Notes: generated from the sequence alone by a model not told the origin. A stretch of DNA of 64,000 bases from Diphasiastrum complanatum (GCA_029204225.1 CM055108.1:25613803-25677802); one strand, 5' to 3'; shown: positions 10,063 through 22,091, counted from the first letter of the stretch. Made by a program: numbers and translations.

Positions 10063-13000
10063 ATGGCTACGACAATCCAGACCAGAGTTGCAATCAGTCT
10101 TGATGGTGCAAATTACAGAATCTGGAAATTCAAAATCAAAACACTCTTGAAGGACGAAGGCATCTGGTCGGTGACCGAGCTCTCAGAGGTGCAGCCTCCA
10201 GAGGGAGACCCAAAGAGAGCTAAATGGATCAGAGTGGATGAGCATGCAATGGCGATCATCGTTTTGTCCATAAATGAAGATCTGCTCATGTAGATTGAAG
10301 ATTGCGAAAGCAGCCATGCAGCATGGGAAAGATTGAAGCAAAAGTATGAAGTTAGGACTCCAGCTTCAGTCATGCACCTTCACAATCAGCTGCAATCAAT
10401 ACGATGGGATGGAAACCAGTTGGATCAGCATGTTGAGAAGATCAGAACGATCTTCGCTCAACTCACTGCATCAGGATAGGAGCACCAAGTCCCAGCAACA
10501 CGACAACTGATGTACTTCATGAAATCTCTACTGACGTCCTATCAGCCACTGAGAATGCTCATGCTGAGTCTACCAGATATGACATTCGACAAAGCAGTCA
10601 GTCTTGTCGCTGATGAGAGACTGATGAGAGACGAATGAGAGGAAAACAATGATCAAGAAAAATCCCTCTTCACGAAAGGAAAGAAGAAGAACAAAAACAA
10701 GCCAAGATTCGAGAAGACGAAGTCCTCGAATCAACAATCTTCTTCCTGCGATCACTGCCACAAACTAGGCCATATGGCCAACAAATGCTGGTTCAATCCA
10801 ACAATACCTTGCATGCACTGCAAGAAGAAAGGGCATTCTGCATAGATGCAGATTTAACCCAAAAAGAAAAAAAAAACTGAAAAGACAAATGTTGCAGAGT
10901 CATCAAAGGATGTTGAAAGAGGTGATGAAGCTTTCACGATACTTGACGAAGCTTTGACAAGCTACTCTGAGTACGACTACGATGTAGTCATCGATTCAGG
11001 AGCAACATCTCACATAACTTGCAACAAGAAGTTCTTGATCAACTTTCACGAACTCGAAAATGACAGGGCAGTGATTCTAGGTGATGAAAGCAGACACGAT
11101 GTCAAGGGCATCGACTCTCTACAGCTACGAACACTGTCAGGCCAAGCAGAGTTGCCAAGAGCACTTTATGTGTCTTCACTTAGAAAAGATCTGCTATGTG
11201 TCTCCAAGATGACAGATCTAGGCATTCGAGTATGTTCGACGACAACATTTGCTGTATGATCGAGAAGATGACAAACAAGTTGCTGATGGTCGGATGCAGA
11301 GAAGGAAACCTCTACCAGGCCAAAATAATCAGCAACTCTGAAAGCATATTAAATGCTTCAGAAAATGAAGATCAGCTCTGGCATAAGAGAATGTAACATC
11401 TGAACATGCAGAGCCTGTATGACATGAGCAGAAAAGACATTGTCAGAGGTCTCAAGATTTCAAGGCCCGAAGCTGAGTTCTATGAAGCTTGTCAGAAAGG
11501 AAAGCAACATCGGAATCCATTCACACACGAAGGAAGAAGAGCCAAGGAAGTTCTTGAGCTTGTCCACTCTGATGTGTGTGGACTGATGAAAACAGATTTG
11601 CTCTCAGGTTCGAGATATTTTCTAACGTTCATAGATGATCACAGCCGAATGACCACAATCTACTACTTGAAGAAGAAATCCGAAGTGTTTGATTCTTTCA
11701 AGAAGTTTGTGGCATTCGCAGAGCGACACGCCTCGAAAAGGATACAGATCTTTAGATCTGACAATTAAGGTGAATGCAAAAGTACAGAATTCTCAAGATT
11801 CTGCGAAGAACAGGGGATCAAACACCAGTTCACTCTTGCATACACACCAGAATACAACGGTGTGAAAAAACAGAATGCTAGTCGAAGGAGCCAGATGCAT
11901 GATGACACAAGCTCAATTGCCAGGTCAATTCTGGGCCGAAGCAATAGCTACACTTGTACACCTGCAGAACAGATCCACGACGACAGCGTTGGAGAAAAAA
12001 ATACCATACGGAATGTGGACAGGCAGAAAGCCTGATCTGTCATATGTACAAGTGTTTGGATGTGCAACATACAAGCACATTCCAAAGGAAAAGAGAAACA
12101 AGCTCGATGACAAATCCGAGCAAACAATCATGGTCGGCTACTCGAACGGAACACATGTGTACATACTCTACGATCCAACCACGAAGAAGGTTGTTTTGAG
12201 CAAAGATGTGAAGTTCGACGAGTCCACATTCCCTGGACTGAAAGATGAAAGAGGCCATGAGATCTTCACACTGCTGCCTATTCAAGAGGGAGATCGAGGA
12301 CATACATCAAATCAGAATGTAGAGTCCCAGACTCCAGAGCAGTAGGAAGCAGAGGATCGACCCCACGAACAAGAAATGTTCAAGCAATGATGAAACGAAC
12401 CTCGAAGATCAACGAGACAAAGAAGACCTTCAGACCGCTACTCTAACAATCTTCAGTGGAGCAAAGACACACAATACGAATATTGCAGCTTCACTGAAGA
12501 GCCAACAACATACCAAGAAGCTATCTAGAGTCCAGAGGGAGAATTTTGGAAGCAGGCAATGTCAAAGAAAATTGAGTCGATGAGGCATGGACATTAGAGC
12601 TACTACCAGAAAACAGAAAAGTAGTCGAGTGCAAGTGGGTATACAAGAAAAAGCTGAAATCAGAGCACTATTGGCCGCTACAAGACAAGGCTTGTCGCAA
12701 AGGGCTATACGCAGAGATATGGTGTTGACTATTTTGACACATATTCGCCCATGGTCAAGATGACAAGCATAAGGCTACTCCTAGCATACGCCACGAAGAT
12801 CTAGAGGAGAAAATCTTCATGAGACAACCTGAAGGCTATGAAGACCCCGACAACAGACAATATGTTTGTCGATTGCAGAGATGCATCTACGGTCTAAAAC
12901 AGACATCACGAGCCTGGTACAAAAAGCTTGATGGTCTTCTGAAGTCTCTAGAATTCAATCCTACTCAACCAGACTGTAATGTCTACATCAAAAGAGTAGG

Positions 13001-13990
13001 AAAAGATTTTGTGATACTGACCATTTTCGTGGATGATTCACTGATGATTGGAAACTCCTTGATGCTGATCAAAGACATGAAGAGTCAGATTTTTGAAAGC
13101 TACGAAATCATAGATCTTGGAGAAGCAACAAAATGCCTAGGGCTGGAGATCAGAAGAGATCGAACAAATGGCAAAATACACTTGAGTCAGTAAGAATACG
13201 CCTGAAAAGTGCTGAAGTAGTACCAGATGATGGACTGCAAAGAAAAAGCCACACCAATGATAGCTGGAGCCAAGCTCACAAAACAGGATTGCCCAAAAAT
13301 AGAAGAGGAAGAGAAGATGGCAGGTATACCCTACCAGAACTTAATCGGGAGTCTGATATACTTGACAATTTGTACCAGATCGGATTTGGCCTTCTCTGTT
13401 TACGCATTGAGCCAATTCTGTTCAAATCCTGGTCTAGCACATTGGCAAATGGCCAAACGAATCCTACAGTATCTGAAGGGTACCCAGAATATTGGATTAA
13501 CCTACAGAGCTGAAAACGAAGAGAAAGGATTCGAGCTGCATCACTACAGCGATTCAAGCTGGGCGAGCTGCAAAGATGACAACAAGTCCATTACTGGAGG
13601 ATGTTCAATAGCGTGCGGAACTGCAATCCACTAGATATGCAAAAAGCAAACTTTGGTGGCTCAATCCTCTTGCGAAGCTGAGTATGTCGTAGCTTTGAAA
13701 GTGACGAATGAGGTAATGTGGCTACAAATGATGTTGGAGGCAATCGGGATACCACAAGAGGGACCAAGCATGATGATGATGGACTCTCAGAGTGCATCTA
13801 TCTGTGCCAAGATCTTGTCTTCTATTCAAAGACGAAGCATGTTCTTCTGAAGTACCATCACATTCGAGATTTGATCTTGAAAGGAGAGCTCCAGGTCCAG
13901 TTCATAAAATCAGAAAGTATGATTGCAAATCTCCTCACGAAACCGCTCGAGAAGCCATTTTTTGCCAAGCAAAGAAAGACGATTAGATTA
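10063..13990 (+). pseudogene. Copia family A gag-pol polyprotein, full span but dead
   Basis: The order gag, protease, integrase, RT, RNase H is typical Ty1/copia. gag begins MATTIQTRVAISLDGANYRIW at 10063 and has stops at 10294 and about 10477 and 10636. An intact CCHC knuckle, CDHCHKLGHMANKC, lies at about 10737; a second knuckle runs into a stop. The protease motif VIDSGATSH is at about 10989. The integrase has HSDVCG and FRSDN, but a stop follows at about 11767 and the block that should carry the catalytic Glu (normally GVAERQN) reads GVKKQN. The zinc finger has lost a Cys (FYEACQ). RT keeps YGLKQTSRAWYKK and the catalytic FVDD (about 13035). RNase H at 13227-13900 keeps SDSSW and SSCEAEY. 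Many stops and frameshifts, including one around 12600-12800, make it inactive. Confidence 0.9.
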
Positions 13991-14010
13991 AACGAACAAA
14001 GCTGCAAGGT

Positions 14011-14021
14011 TCAAGAGGGAG
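14011..14021 (+). other. Polypurine tract (family A copia)
   Basis: TCAAGAGGGAG immediately precedes the 3' LTR start TGTCAG, the expected site for plus-strand priming. Confidence 0.7.
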
Positions 14022-14828
14022 TGTCAGAAATGGTGAACTCCTGCAACTTTTTTGCAGCATGAACAAGACACAAAGGTTGAATGAGAATGATTCACGACAG
14101 TCAACGTGTCTTTGACTCGAAGCACGAACGATTCGCGAATCATTCGCGAACCGTAAACACACCTCCAGAACTGCAAATTGCAAAAGGAACGCAAAACGAA
14201 AACTATGAAAAAAAACGAAAAAAATGAAAGCAAACGGGAGATTACGAAACAAACGAAGAAAAATCTTGCGCGTTGTCAGCTGGCAGCTCAACGGGCTACA
14301 TGCCCAACTGAAACAAATAGCAATGATGGAGACTAACTAACTAGTTGATTAGCTTTAACTAGTCTTGTGATTCTACGTTTAGCTATCTTGTAAAAGCTTC
14401 ACACAGTGGAGGTATAAATGATCCTCTCTGGATCATAAAAAGAAAGAAAGAGTGAATACAGAGATCTATAAGAGATAGAGAGAGACGTAGCAAATAGAGT
14501 AAGAAAGCAAAATACCATTGCTGTGCATGAAAGTCTGCCAATGAGCAGAACACAGCGTAAGAGCAGAGTGTCAATCTGCCAACGAGCGAGACATTGACAA
14601 TCTTGCTCCAAAGCCAAACTGATAATATAGTCGCTCTATTTTCGTGTATCTCTTTGTGTTGTGCTGTGTGTCTTGATTGCTAGAATAGAATGTGTTATGT
14701 GATGCGTAGTCACGTGTCTAGGATCCTGTAAGAGCTTCCGCCCGAAAAGAAAATTCAAAGACAGAAAATTGTTTGCGAATCAGAAGAGAGAGAAGACGAA
14801 TTCGAAACAGTCTCTCGCTTTCGCGACA
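14022..14828 (+). mobile_element. 3' LTR of copia family A (complete)
   Basis: This 807-bp LTR runs from TGTCAGAAATGG to TTTCGCGACA, with canonical TG and CA ends. It matches the minus-strand LTR at 52580-53360 and, more loosely, the LTR at 31096-31812. A probable core-promoter zone is GTGGAGGTATAAATGATCC at about 14406. The right flank (CTTGT) cannot be matched with a left flank because the 5' LTR is truncated. Confidence 0.85.
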
Positions 14829-15449
14829 CTTGTTGGTCTTGCTGTGCATGGTCTTGATGCTCCTACTGGTCCCTCTCGTCCTCCATCTCTTCATCCAGCT
14901 CGTCTATGTCAATACTAATTTTTGCCTTGTCTGTTTTGCACTCTGTTGTCTGCCGGGTGGGGCTGCTCTGCTATGGAGTAGTCTATATCATCCTTGAGCT
15001 TTGAAAGTTCTTCCAGTACTTCATTTATTGTTGAATCCACGTCTGGGTCCTTGTTCAGTTGTTGGTCTTCATGCAAGAAACTGCCCACAGGGGGGCTCTT
15101 AGTCGGCATAGGGCTATCTGTACCCGATTATGCGAGGTTAGAGAAGGAAAATGATAGATTTTAAGTTTCAGCTCAGTAGAGTCAGATTTCAGATTTCATC
15201 TTAATTTTGGTAAATCTTTATCGAGATTGACTAAGACAACAACCACCAGTACCAATTTCGGTACTTTAGTAGAACAAATAAGTACCGCGAACACAAGAAA
15301 TACTAGAACCAAGAACAAAAAAATCCTGGAGTACCAAGAACAAAAAAGTACCAACAATCCACAAAACTTTGGTACTCCAAGAGAACCAAAAGTACCAAGA
15401 ACCCACCAAGAATGAAAAAGATAGAAAGAAAACATGAAGAGTGTTAGTC
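14829..15449 (-). pseudogene. Part of an unrecognised intron-containing gene (exon plus GGTACTTTT-rich intron)
   Basis: On the minus strand an exon starts at 15117, after a pyrimidine-rich stretch (TTTTCCTTCTCTAACC) and acceptor GGTACAG. It reads DSPMPTKSPPVGSF, then an acidic helix-prone segment (TINEVLEELSKLKDDIDYS). A one-base slip near 14915 leads into ISIDIDELDEEMEDERDQ. The upstream intron-like stretch 15121-15440 repeats GGTACTTTT/AAAGTACC words many times, exactly like the introns of the gene at 53361-54987. A family-A copia cuts it at 14828 and the Tat-like element is inserted in its intron at 15449. I do not recognise the protein, and the two loci need not encode the same one. Confidence 0.45.
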
Positions 15450-16270
15450 TATAGGGTCGAAGATCTTGCGTAGTAAAGCCCTCCCGCCTGTCAACAAGGG
15501 TTAGAACACTGGATAGGTGCCTAACTATGAATAGATGCTACTTTTCGTTAGTTCTCCACTTTTTTCTTTAACTCTACTCACCACTAACACTACCCACCGT
15601 CAACTCTACTCCACTATACTAGCATTCATCATGATTTTGTGTGAAAGAGAAGAGAAGAATAGAAGAGATAGAGAGGAGAGGAGAGAAAGAGAGAGATAGA
15701 GTGGAGAGGGAGGTTAGCTCAAAAGCTCAAGATGCATGCTAATGGAGAAACCATAACTATTAAAACAACAACATAGAAATGGAAACAATTAGAAACACAC
15801 AACAAAAGCATTAGCATGAGTGCTTAGCAAATGAGGATGCCTGGCTCGCCAATTTGGTAGAGTTTTCTCCTTCTCATTAAACATGGAAAATAGAGTACAT
15901 GACGTGCATTTTTATAAATGGGGAAGGCCCTTGTCCAAAAATACTATTGGCTAATATGTACACTAGTCCTATCCATTCATCTTGGACCCAACTTGATCCA
16001 AAGGTCTTAAAAAAATACATTGGATTTCACATGATTTATGTGAGTCTCCATTTGGACCCAACTCTAAAATAATAGATTTCTAAGTTTAAAATGACTTTGG
16101 GCCTCAAGTTTTATTTTAATTACAAAGGGGCCCAAGTCTATTATTCTATTTACAACGGAACTTGCATGCTCGTTGGGCCATGGGCTTATACGTGCAGGAT
16201 GTCATGCCCTCACAACATATTTTATTAGCCGATATTATTTATTTACAATATGTTGGGAATACCCCCAACA
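15450..16270 (-). mobile_element. 3' LTR of the Tat-like element
   Basis: This 821-bp LTR reads, on the minus strand, TGTTGGGGGTATTCCCAACA and ends in TAGGGT-type sequence. The outermost base pair has drifted (TATAGGG here against TGTAGGG in the other LTR). A GA-rich block at 15645-15715 is shared by both LTRs. The first 20 minus-strand bases form an inverted repeat (TGTTGGG, then CCCAACA). Confidence 0.9.
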
Positions 16271-16316
16271 TGACCCACGGCCTGAAGTAGTGCCAGTCCC
16301 TCAGCACTCTGCCGAT

Positions 16317-19300
16317 TTAGTACAAAGTCTTCTTGGCCCGCCTCCGGTGGATGAGGTAGCCAGTGACATCTTCCATGAAGTTTATTTAGTCCAGATTCTT
16401 CAAGTCCTTGGGCGTGTGAAGGGACTTGTGGACTGCTGTTAGCCAGCTTTGGTCGACCCATGCTTGGAATCTGCACATCCAGGGATCGCCAAGGAATGTG
16501 GCTCGGTAGTAAACTCGAACTACTGGAAGTTGATCTTCCACTTTTTCTGAGGCTAACGCCTTATTTGGATCAAAGAATATTGGGGGGAGAAAATTGTCTC
16601 ACTTCGTTTCGATTTCCATTAGATGCTCTAAGTCTCGGGCATAAGTGGCTGCCGCGCGGACTGTTGGGTCTATGCAGTTGAAATACTTATTAGAAAATTG
16701 GGTGAGAGCCCTTCGGACGTCTACATCCGTATCCAAACCGTGCTCTGAAGGAATTTTCGACCAATTACAGTTCTGGATGGTGATTGTCCAGAGGAGTGGG
16801 CATTCCGCCCATTTGGATCGTCGTGTGCATGGCAGGAAATGCGCGTTCACCCTTAGTTGTTGTGGACTGGTCACATAGGCTCTGATGGCCGCAAGGTCCC
16901 ATTCAAATAGCTGCTGGCGCCACTCAAGTTGTGGGTGGAGGGCGGGTAATGCTTGCAGCTCGTTGCCTTTTATGGTTTGTGCCGAAAAGGATATCTGCCA
17001 ACCGCCTCTTGAAGACTCGTGGGGATATCTGGATAGAAATTCATTGATCTTTTCTTGGCTCTGACTGGGACCCGTGTCTTGGCCTTGGTCCCGTGTCTCA
17101 GCTCCAGTATCGGGAGGCCCTTGGTCTTGCCCGTCTGACCCCTGATCTTGGCTTGTGTCCCCCGTTGCCTGCTGGCCTTGTTGTTGGCTCGTGCTTGCCT
17201 GGGCAGTATAAAAAAGAGGTGGTGTTGGAATTACCACCAGGGTTGGTTGAGCATTCTGCTCCATAAATCTTTGACAAGCCTTAAGGACTTGTTTGGCCTG
17301 GGCGAGCTCCTATGTTGCGCTGGCCTGGTATTTGTCGAACTCCACCTGGTAGCTGTTCAAAGTTTGGCTGTAGACCTGCACCTGATGCCTGAAAAGATTC
17401 ATCTTTGCTTGAGAGAGTGGCCATTAGAGGAGTTCTAAATCCAAAAAAGACCCTTTGTAAAGATTCTTTTTATATTTTTTCTCAATTTTTTCTTACACAT
17501 GGACCAATCAAAACACTCAAATTTGAAATCTATGTAACGTAACTTTTTGAGTCCACACTTTGATTCCACACTAAAAATGGCATAACTTTTTAGTGGTAAG
17601 TCCAAATTTAGCGCTGTTTGGTGCATTGGAAAGTGATCAACAAGGGCTTTCCAATGATATGTTAAATGACATACTTTTTGAGCTACGATTAAAAAGTTAT
17701 GGCAAGTCAAAAGTATTAGTGTTATAATATTTTAATAATATAAACTACATCTTGCACGAATTCTTAGAGGGCCTTTTTGGAGCTCAAAACTCCTCTAATG
17801 CTTGAGTCAGGTGCAGGTTGAGCTAACCAGTGAGTTTGTCTCTTTGTAGTGCTTGCACCTCCACTCCCAGACGTGAGTTTTCCGCTTCATATATTTGGAG
17901 TTGCTCCTGGAGGGGGGCAAGCCTTTGGGATGCTTCAGACTGAAGCTCCTGCACCTTTGTGGAAGCATCCGTGAGCACTTTGGAGAGGCTCTGAATATAG
18001 TAGTTTAGGCCGTCCTCCTTCTGCTGCAGCTTTAGGATCTCCCGGTGCCTGTTTTGCTCATGTTGCTGAGCAATTATCAACTCTTGTTGCAGCTTGGTAA
18101 TTTCTACTTGTAGTTGGGTGTTGTTTGTTGCCAAGTGGAGTACCTGGCTGTCCAATGATGCTCTGGCTGCTACCACGTCCTGGATGAATGTTCCCAAGGC
18201 TTGGTACGCCATCATTAAGTTCGTTGAAGCAGCAGGTACATTGGCACTTGCACGGGCCTGTCTAATAGTGGCCCTGACGACCTATACAGTGCCGTCGTCG
18301 TTATCTTCGATGAGGTTCTCTGGTGACCTTTTGTCATCTGGGGTGGTGGAATCTGTCCGATCCGATGATGGAATAAAAATTGTTTGTACAAATGAGTCAT
18401 CAGACAATAGTTGGTTGCCCTCGGCAATCTTTGATGGAGACATGGGGGTTGTGGAAGAAACAAGAGTGGAAATAGAAATGGGGACAATTTGTCCAAACGA
18501 GAGAATGGGTGGAACAGAGAGAAACTGGAGGGTGGTGTGGAGTACGGAAGGCGAAGATGGAGCGAAAGTGGTCTGGCGTGTCGGTGAAAAGTTGATGACC
18601 TGCATCCACACCAAATTTTTGGAGACAACTGGGAATTAGCAAGATTGAACTGGAGAGGGAGAGCAGTGGGAACATGAGTAATGGAGGATGTGATAGTAAT
18701 GGAAGGGGTGGTGGAAGATGGAACATAGAGAGAAGTAGTATCGACGGAGGAGATGGATATGGAAACAGAAGCAACAGTTGTGGGTGGAACAGAATGAAGA
18801 GGAGTGGCAACAAAAATGGGAGGAGGAAGCGGTACAGAAGAGGAAGTGGCAATGGTAGATGCTGGAGCTACTATTGGTGTGGTGGTGGTGGTGCGACGTC
18901 TGGTGGTAGGTAGAGATGAGGAGGAAGGGGCAGCGCCACACATTCTTTTGCTAGCCGTCGTGTCAGTAACTGCAGGTTGGGTAGATGTGGATGCTGCAGA
19001 TGGAGGATAGAGGTTAGTATGTGGCACAATGGATGATAGAAGATTGGAACGGCGGAAACCGCGCACTTTTGCCTCCAGAAGTGCACAGACAAGGTTACAC
19101 AGTAGGGGGCCTGCTGTGATATGCTCACGTGGGTTTGATGGAGATTGTTAGTTCGTGGATGAGGAAGGCATGCCAGTCGTATGACATAATCGTGGGGCCA
19201 AGGAATCCCAGAAAAGATTCCACAATCTGACTTAGCAGCGTGGACTGGATTTTGTCCTTGCGAAATGTTGAAACAACCAGAAAGTTGTTCAACAGATGCG

Positions 19301-19750
19301 CAGCCGCCTGAATGACTGGTTCCATGATAGCCTCTATCAGGTACCCATTGTTAGTTTGGATCTTAATTTCTAGTGCAGTCTAGATGACGAAAGGTTTTAT
19401 CAGGGCTTTTGCCTGACGGTGAGAGATGGGCTGGTGGTCACTAGACATAATGCCGACAGTGACCATCGAATCTGCATTAACTCGTACCTTGTACATGGTA
19501 CCCTGGTATAGGAAGTGGAAACGCGACTTCGGCGTGTCCCAGATGGCGTAAGCGTGAAGGGTGAGGTCCATGTTAATGTCAGAGCTGAAAAGCGTCAGGT
19601 AAAAACCCATTGTTTCAAGAAGTGAGCCCGCAATCTGGAGCCATGGTTTAATCAGGGCTTCAGAAGCAAGGGCCAAATCTGGGTGGCTGATGGTATTTCT
19701 CGCTGGATCACCTGCTTGGTGCCAGAGTCGTCAGAAGATGATGAGGCCTT
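16317..19750 (-). pseudogene. Unknown ~1,020-codon ORF between pol and 3' LTR of the Tat-like element
   Basis: Removing the MITE-like insertion leaves a continuous minus-strand frame trail of about 1,020 codons, with about five stops and three slips (near 19735, 19120 and 18620). In order: a globular N-terminal part (19750-19030: IKPWLQIAGSLLETMGFY, a region with HLLNNFLVVSTF, LCNLVCALLEAKVRGFRR); a Ser/Thr/Pro-rich linker (19030-18290); a coiled coil (18215-17823 and on past the MITE to about 17280, heptad-like with many Gln); a Gln/Asp/Gly-rich segment (17220-17060, GSDGQDQGPPDTGAETRDQG); and a C-terminal globular domain rich in Trp and aromatic residues (17040-16317, including WRQQLFEWDLAAIRAYV, WTITIQNCNWSKIP and DPWMCRFQAWVDQSW). 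Its location is that of env-like or extra ORFs in some plant gypsy elements. No known motif, signal peptide or clear membrane segment was seen. A second N-terminal copy is at 4045. Confidence 0.65.
17427..17795. mobile_element. MITE-like element with ~31-bp terminal inverted repeats
   Basis: The left end GAGGAGTTCTAAATCCAAAA and the reverse complement of the right end, GAGGAGTTTTGAGCTCCAAA, align over about 30 bases (continuing AAGACCCT and AAGGCCCT). The element is 369 bp and is flanked by TA on both sides (17425-17426, 17796-17797). It has no coding capacity. It interrupts the coiled-coil part of the unknown ORF; the frame is helix-forming on both sides. A TA target points to a Tc1/mariner-like or Harbinger-like mover. 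I cannot decide which. Confidence 0.7.
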
Positions 19751-19910
19751 GTTAGCAGTGATAGTTAAAGTGCGAAAAAGTAGAAAAAATGGTGGAAAAG
19801 GTAAAAAGTGGTGGAAACAAGAAAAATAGTGGATAACAAGAGTTGGATGGTAATAACAGCAGTTCAGAGCGCAGATTTGGGTTCAGAGTATGCAGATGAT
19901 AGCTTGTATG

Positions 19911-20456
19911 TGTGAAAATACTGTAAAATTAAAATAATATTAAACTTAGAAATTCAAGTTTTGGGATTTGTCCAAACTTGAGGTAGACTAGTCTAGTAGC
20001 TTTCCAATTAGAGTCGAGTTAGTTTTTTGTCTTTATAGTGATGTGTAGGTCTAGAACCTACCAAGAAGCATTTGAGGCTACTCTTGTAGGTCAAAGGATT
20101 CTCAAAAAGAGAGATTCTCAAGTCTTATCCATCTCTCTTTTTGTCATCTAGTAGAGAGGTAGAGGCAATGTGGCATCTAGATTGTTCTCTCTCTCCACGA
20201 GTTCTAGAAGGCCTCTTGTATTATAAATAAGGTGGCTTTGTACCACAAGAATACACTTCTTCAAGTAAACCTCCATTTGATCCATTTGAGGTGTAATTAT
20301 AGTTAGATTGTGATGAATGCTCTTGCCTTCATGCTAACTAGCTTGCCAATGTTTTCCATCTCATTGTTTTTGGAATAGAAGCTAGTTTAGTGTGCAATCA
20401 TTCATTATCTTGATCCTTTGTACTTGCAGCTAGTTCACACGTGTGAAAAGTTCTCA
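19911..20456 (+). mobile_element. 5' LTR of copia family D
   Basis: This 546-bp LTR runs from TGTGAAAATAC to TTCTCA. TATTATAAATAAGG at about 20219 is a probable TATA region. GTTCACACGTGTGAAAAG near the end contains the palindrome TTCACACGTGTGAA, which is kept in the 3' LTR too and also recurs in the leader at about 21003. Confidence 0.88.
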
Positions 20457-20471
20457 TGGTATCAGAGCTTG
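20457..20471 (+). other. Primer-binding site (copia family D)
   Basis: TGGTATCAGAGCTTG directly follows the 5' LTR and matches the initiator-Met tRNA primer site. An unusually long leader of about 740 bases (20472-21212) with no ORF follows it. Confidence 0.85.
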
Positions 20472-21212
20472 ATAGGACAATACACATCTAATCATTGCTT
20501 TGTCAAATGGAATGACTTCTCATCATTGTTGGTGAAATTTTGCCTCTTACTAGCACTCGATTTTGAGCTAACTAGATCCACTCTCATCATCACTTATTAA
20601 TGTACCTTTTTCTCTGATTTTAGAGTTGTACGACCTACTGTAGCAGCACATGTGAGGCCTCTAATCAAGATAGAGTGGGGGCTATGTTACTTCTCATCTT
20701 TTCCATTCATGTTGCATATGAATGGAAAGCTAATCAAGTGTAGATTGTGATGCAAGTGACCTCAAGAGGATTGGTCAAACCTAAGGAGAGTTCTTTGCAC
20801 TCAAAGTGAGGCATATTGAAGAAGAAAAACAGAGTTTTACATGCTTGAAGGCTGTACTATCAAAGATCCTTTATTGTAGGAGTCAAAATAGCAAATTTTG
20901 ACTATTTTTCAATTTTCTTCAATCTAAGAAGCATTGTTTGGATCTATGATCCTATGAATGGATGAAACTTTCTAAATGATAAATCTGACTTTTTAAAGCT
21001 ATTTCACACGTGTGAACTCAGATTTACTTCATCCACTTTTGCTTTGAAAAATTAAGTGCAAATTTTGACTAGCACCTAGAAATTGTTATTTTTGGCCTTC
21101 TTTGAGCTCTCAATCATTTGTTACTTGATTCCAAGTGATCAATAGTTTACATTTGATTAGTTTTGAACCTCTGAAAACATTCATTTAGTAAGCCAAAATC
21201 AATGTTCTAGGC

Positions 21213-22069
21213 ATGACTTCAATGAGATCTTATCTATTAGAACAAAGTGAGAGACTCACTTCTACAAATTATGGTACATGGAAAGTGAGGATAGAATCCA
21301 TTATCGTACTTCAAGATCTAATAGATATAGTGAATGGAAATGAGGAGGAGCCTACTAATACTCCTATGGAGTCTAATGTTAAAGACACTAAAATTTGTGA
21401 TGAAGCATCCTTTGAGGACGTCACACTTTTTAGAGGTCTAATAGGCTCTTTAATATGGCTCACTATCACTAGGGCTGATCTTAGTTTTAGTGTGCATAAG
21501 CTTAGTCAAAGCATGCAAAATCCAAAGATCCATGATTGGAAAAAGAGGAAGAGGATCTTGAGATATGTTGCATCTACTCAAGACTATGGAATTTGTTTTA
21601 AAAGACATGATTTAAGCCTTGTTACCTTTTCAGATTCGGATTTTACAAGTGATAAGGTGGATAGAAAGTCCACAAGTGCTTATACAATATCTCTGGGAGG
21701 TAATCTTGTCTCTTGGCAATCTAAGAAGCAAGACACTATCTCCTTATCCTCATGTGAAGCCGAGTACAAGGCTTTGAAAGATTACTAGTGGAGCTCGGGA
21801 TCATTCAAGAGGAGGAAATACCTTGCATCAAATGTGATAGCATCTCGGCCCAATATCTTGCAAGTAGTCCAATCTTCCATGCAAGAAGTAAACACATAGA
21901 GGTAGCACACCACTATGTAAGAGAAAAAGTTATGGATGGTGAGATTCTCCTTGAGCATGTATCAACTTCAAATTGTTATGCAGATTTACTCACCAAGCCT
22001 CTAGCTAAGAAGGACTTTGAAAGACATAGATCAAATCTTGGCTTGATCTCCAAGTCCTTAGTATTGTAG
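21213..22069 (+). pseudogene. gag N-terminus fused in frame to the RT end and RNase H (copia family D)
   Basis: ATG 21213 starts a copia gag N-terminus (LTSTNYGTWKVRIESII, residues 14-30). By about residue 48 the frame has passed into the RT/RNase H border (FRGLIGSLIWLTITRADLSF at residues about 71-90, LSQSMQNP). The gag remainder, protease, integrase and catalytic RT are deleted without breaking the frame. RNase H keeps the TFSDSDF block, SLSSCEAEYKAL and, after a stop at 21786, a continuation with a CDSISAQYLA-type block and YADLLTKPLAKKDF. The first ORF is 191 codons and the second (93 codons) continues in another frame. The fused protein, if made, would be a short gag piece with an RNase H-like domain. 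Confidence 0.85.
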
Positions 22070-22091
22070 ATATTATTTTTATTTTAAGGAG

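Noticed and set aside
18215-19010. Several overlapping Ser/Thr/Pro- or Gly-rich frames on both strands
   Set aside because: Only one minus-strand path continues both neighbouring domains of the unknown ORF; the others are shadows of the low-complexity linker.
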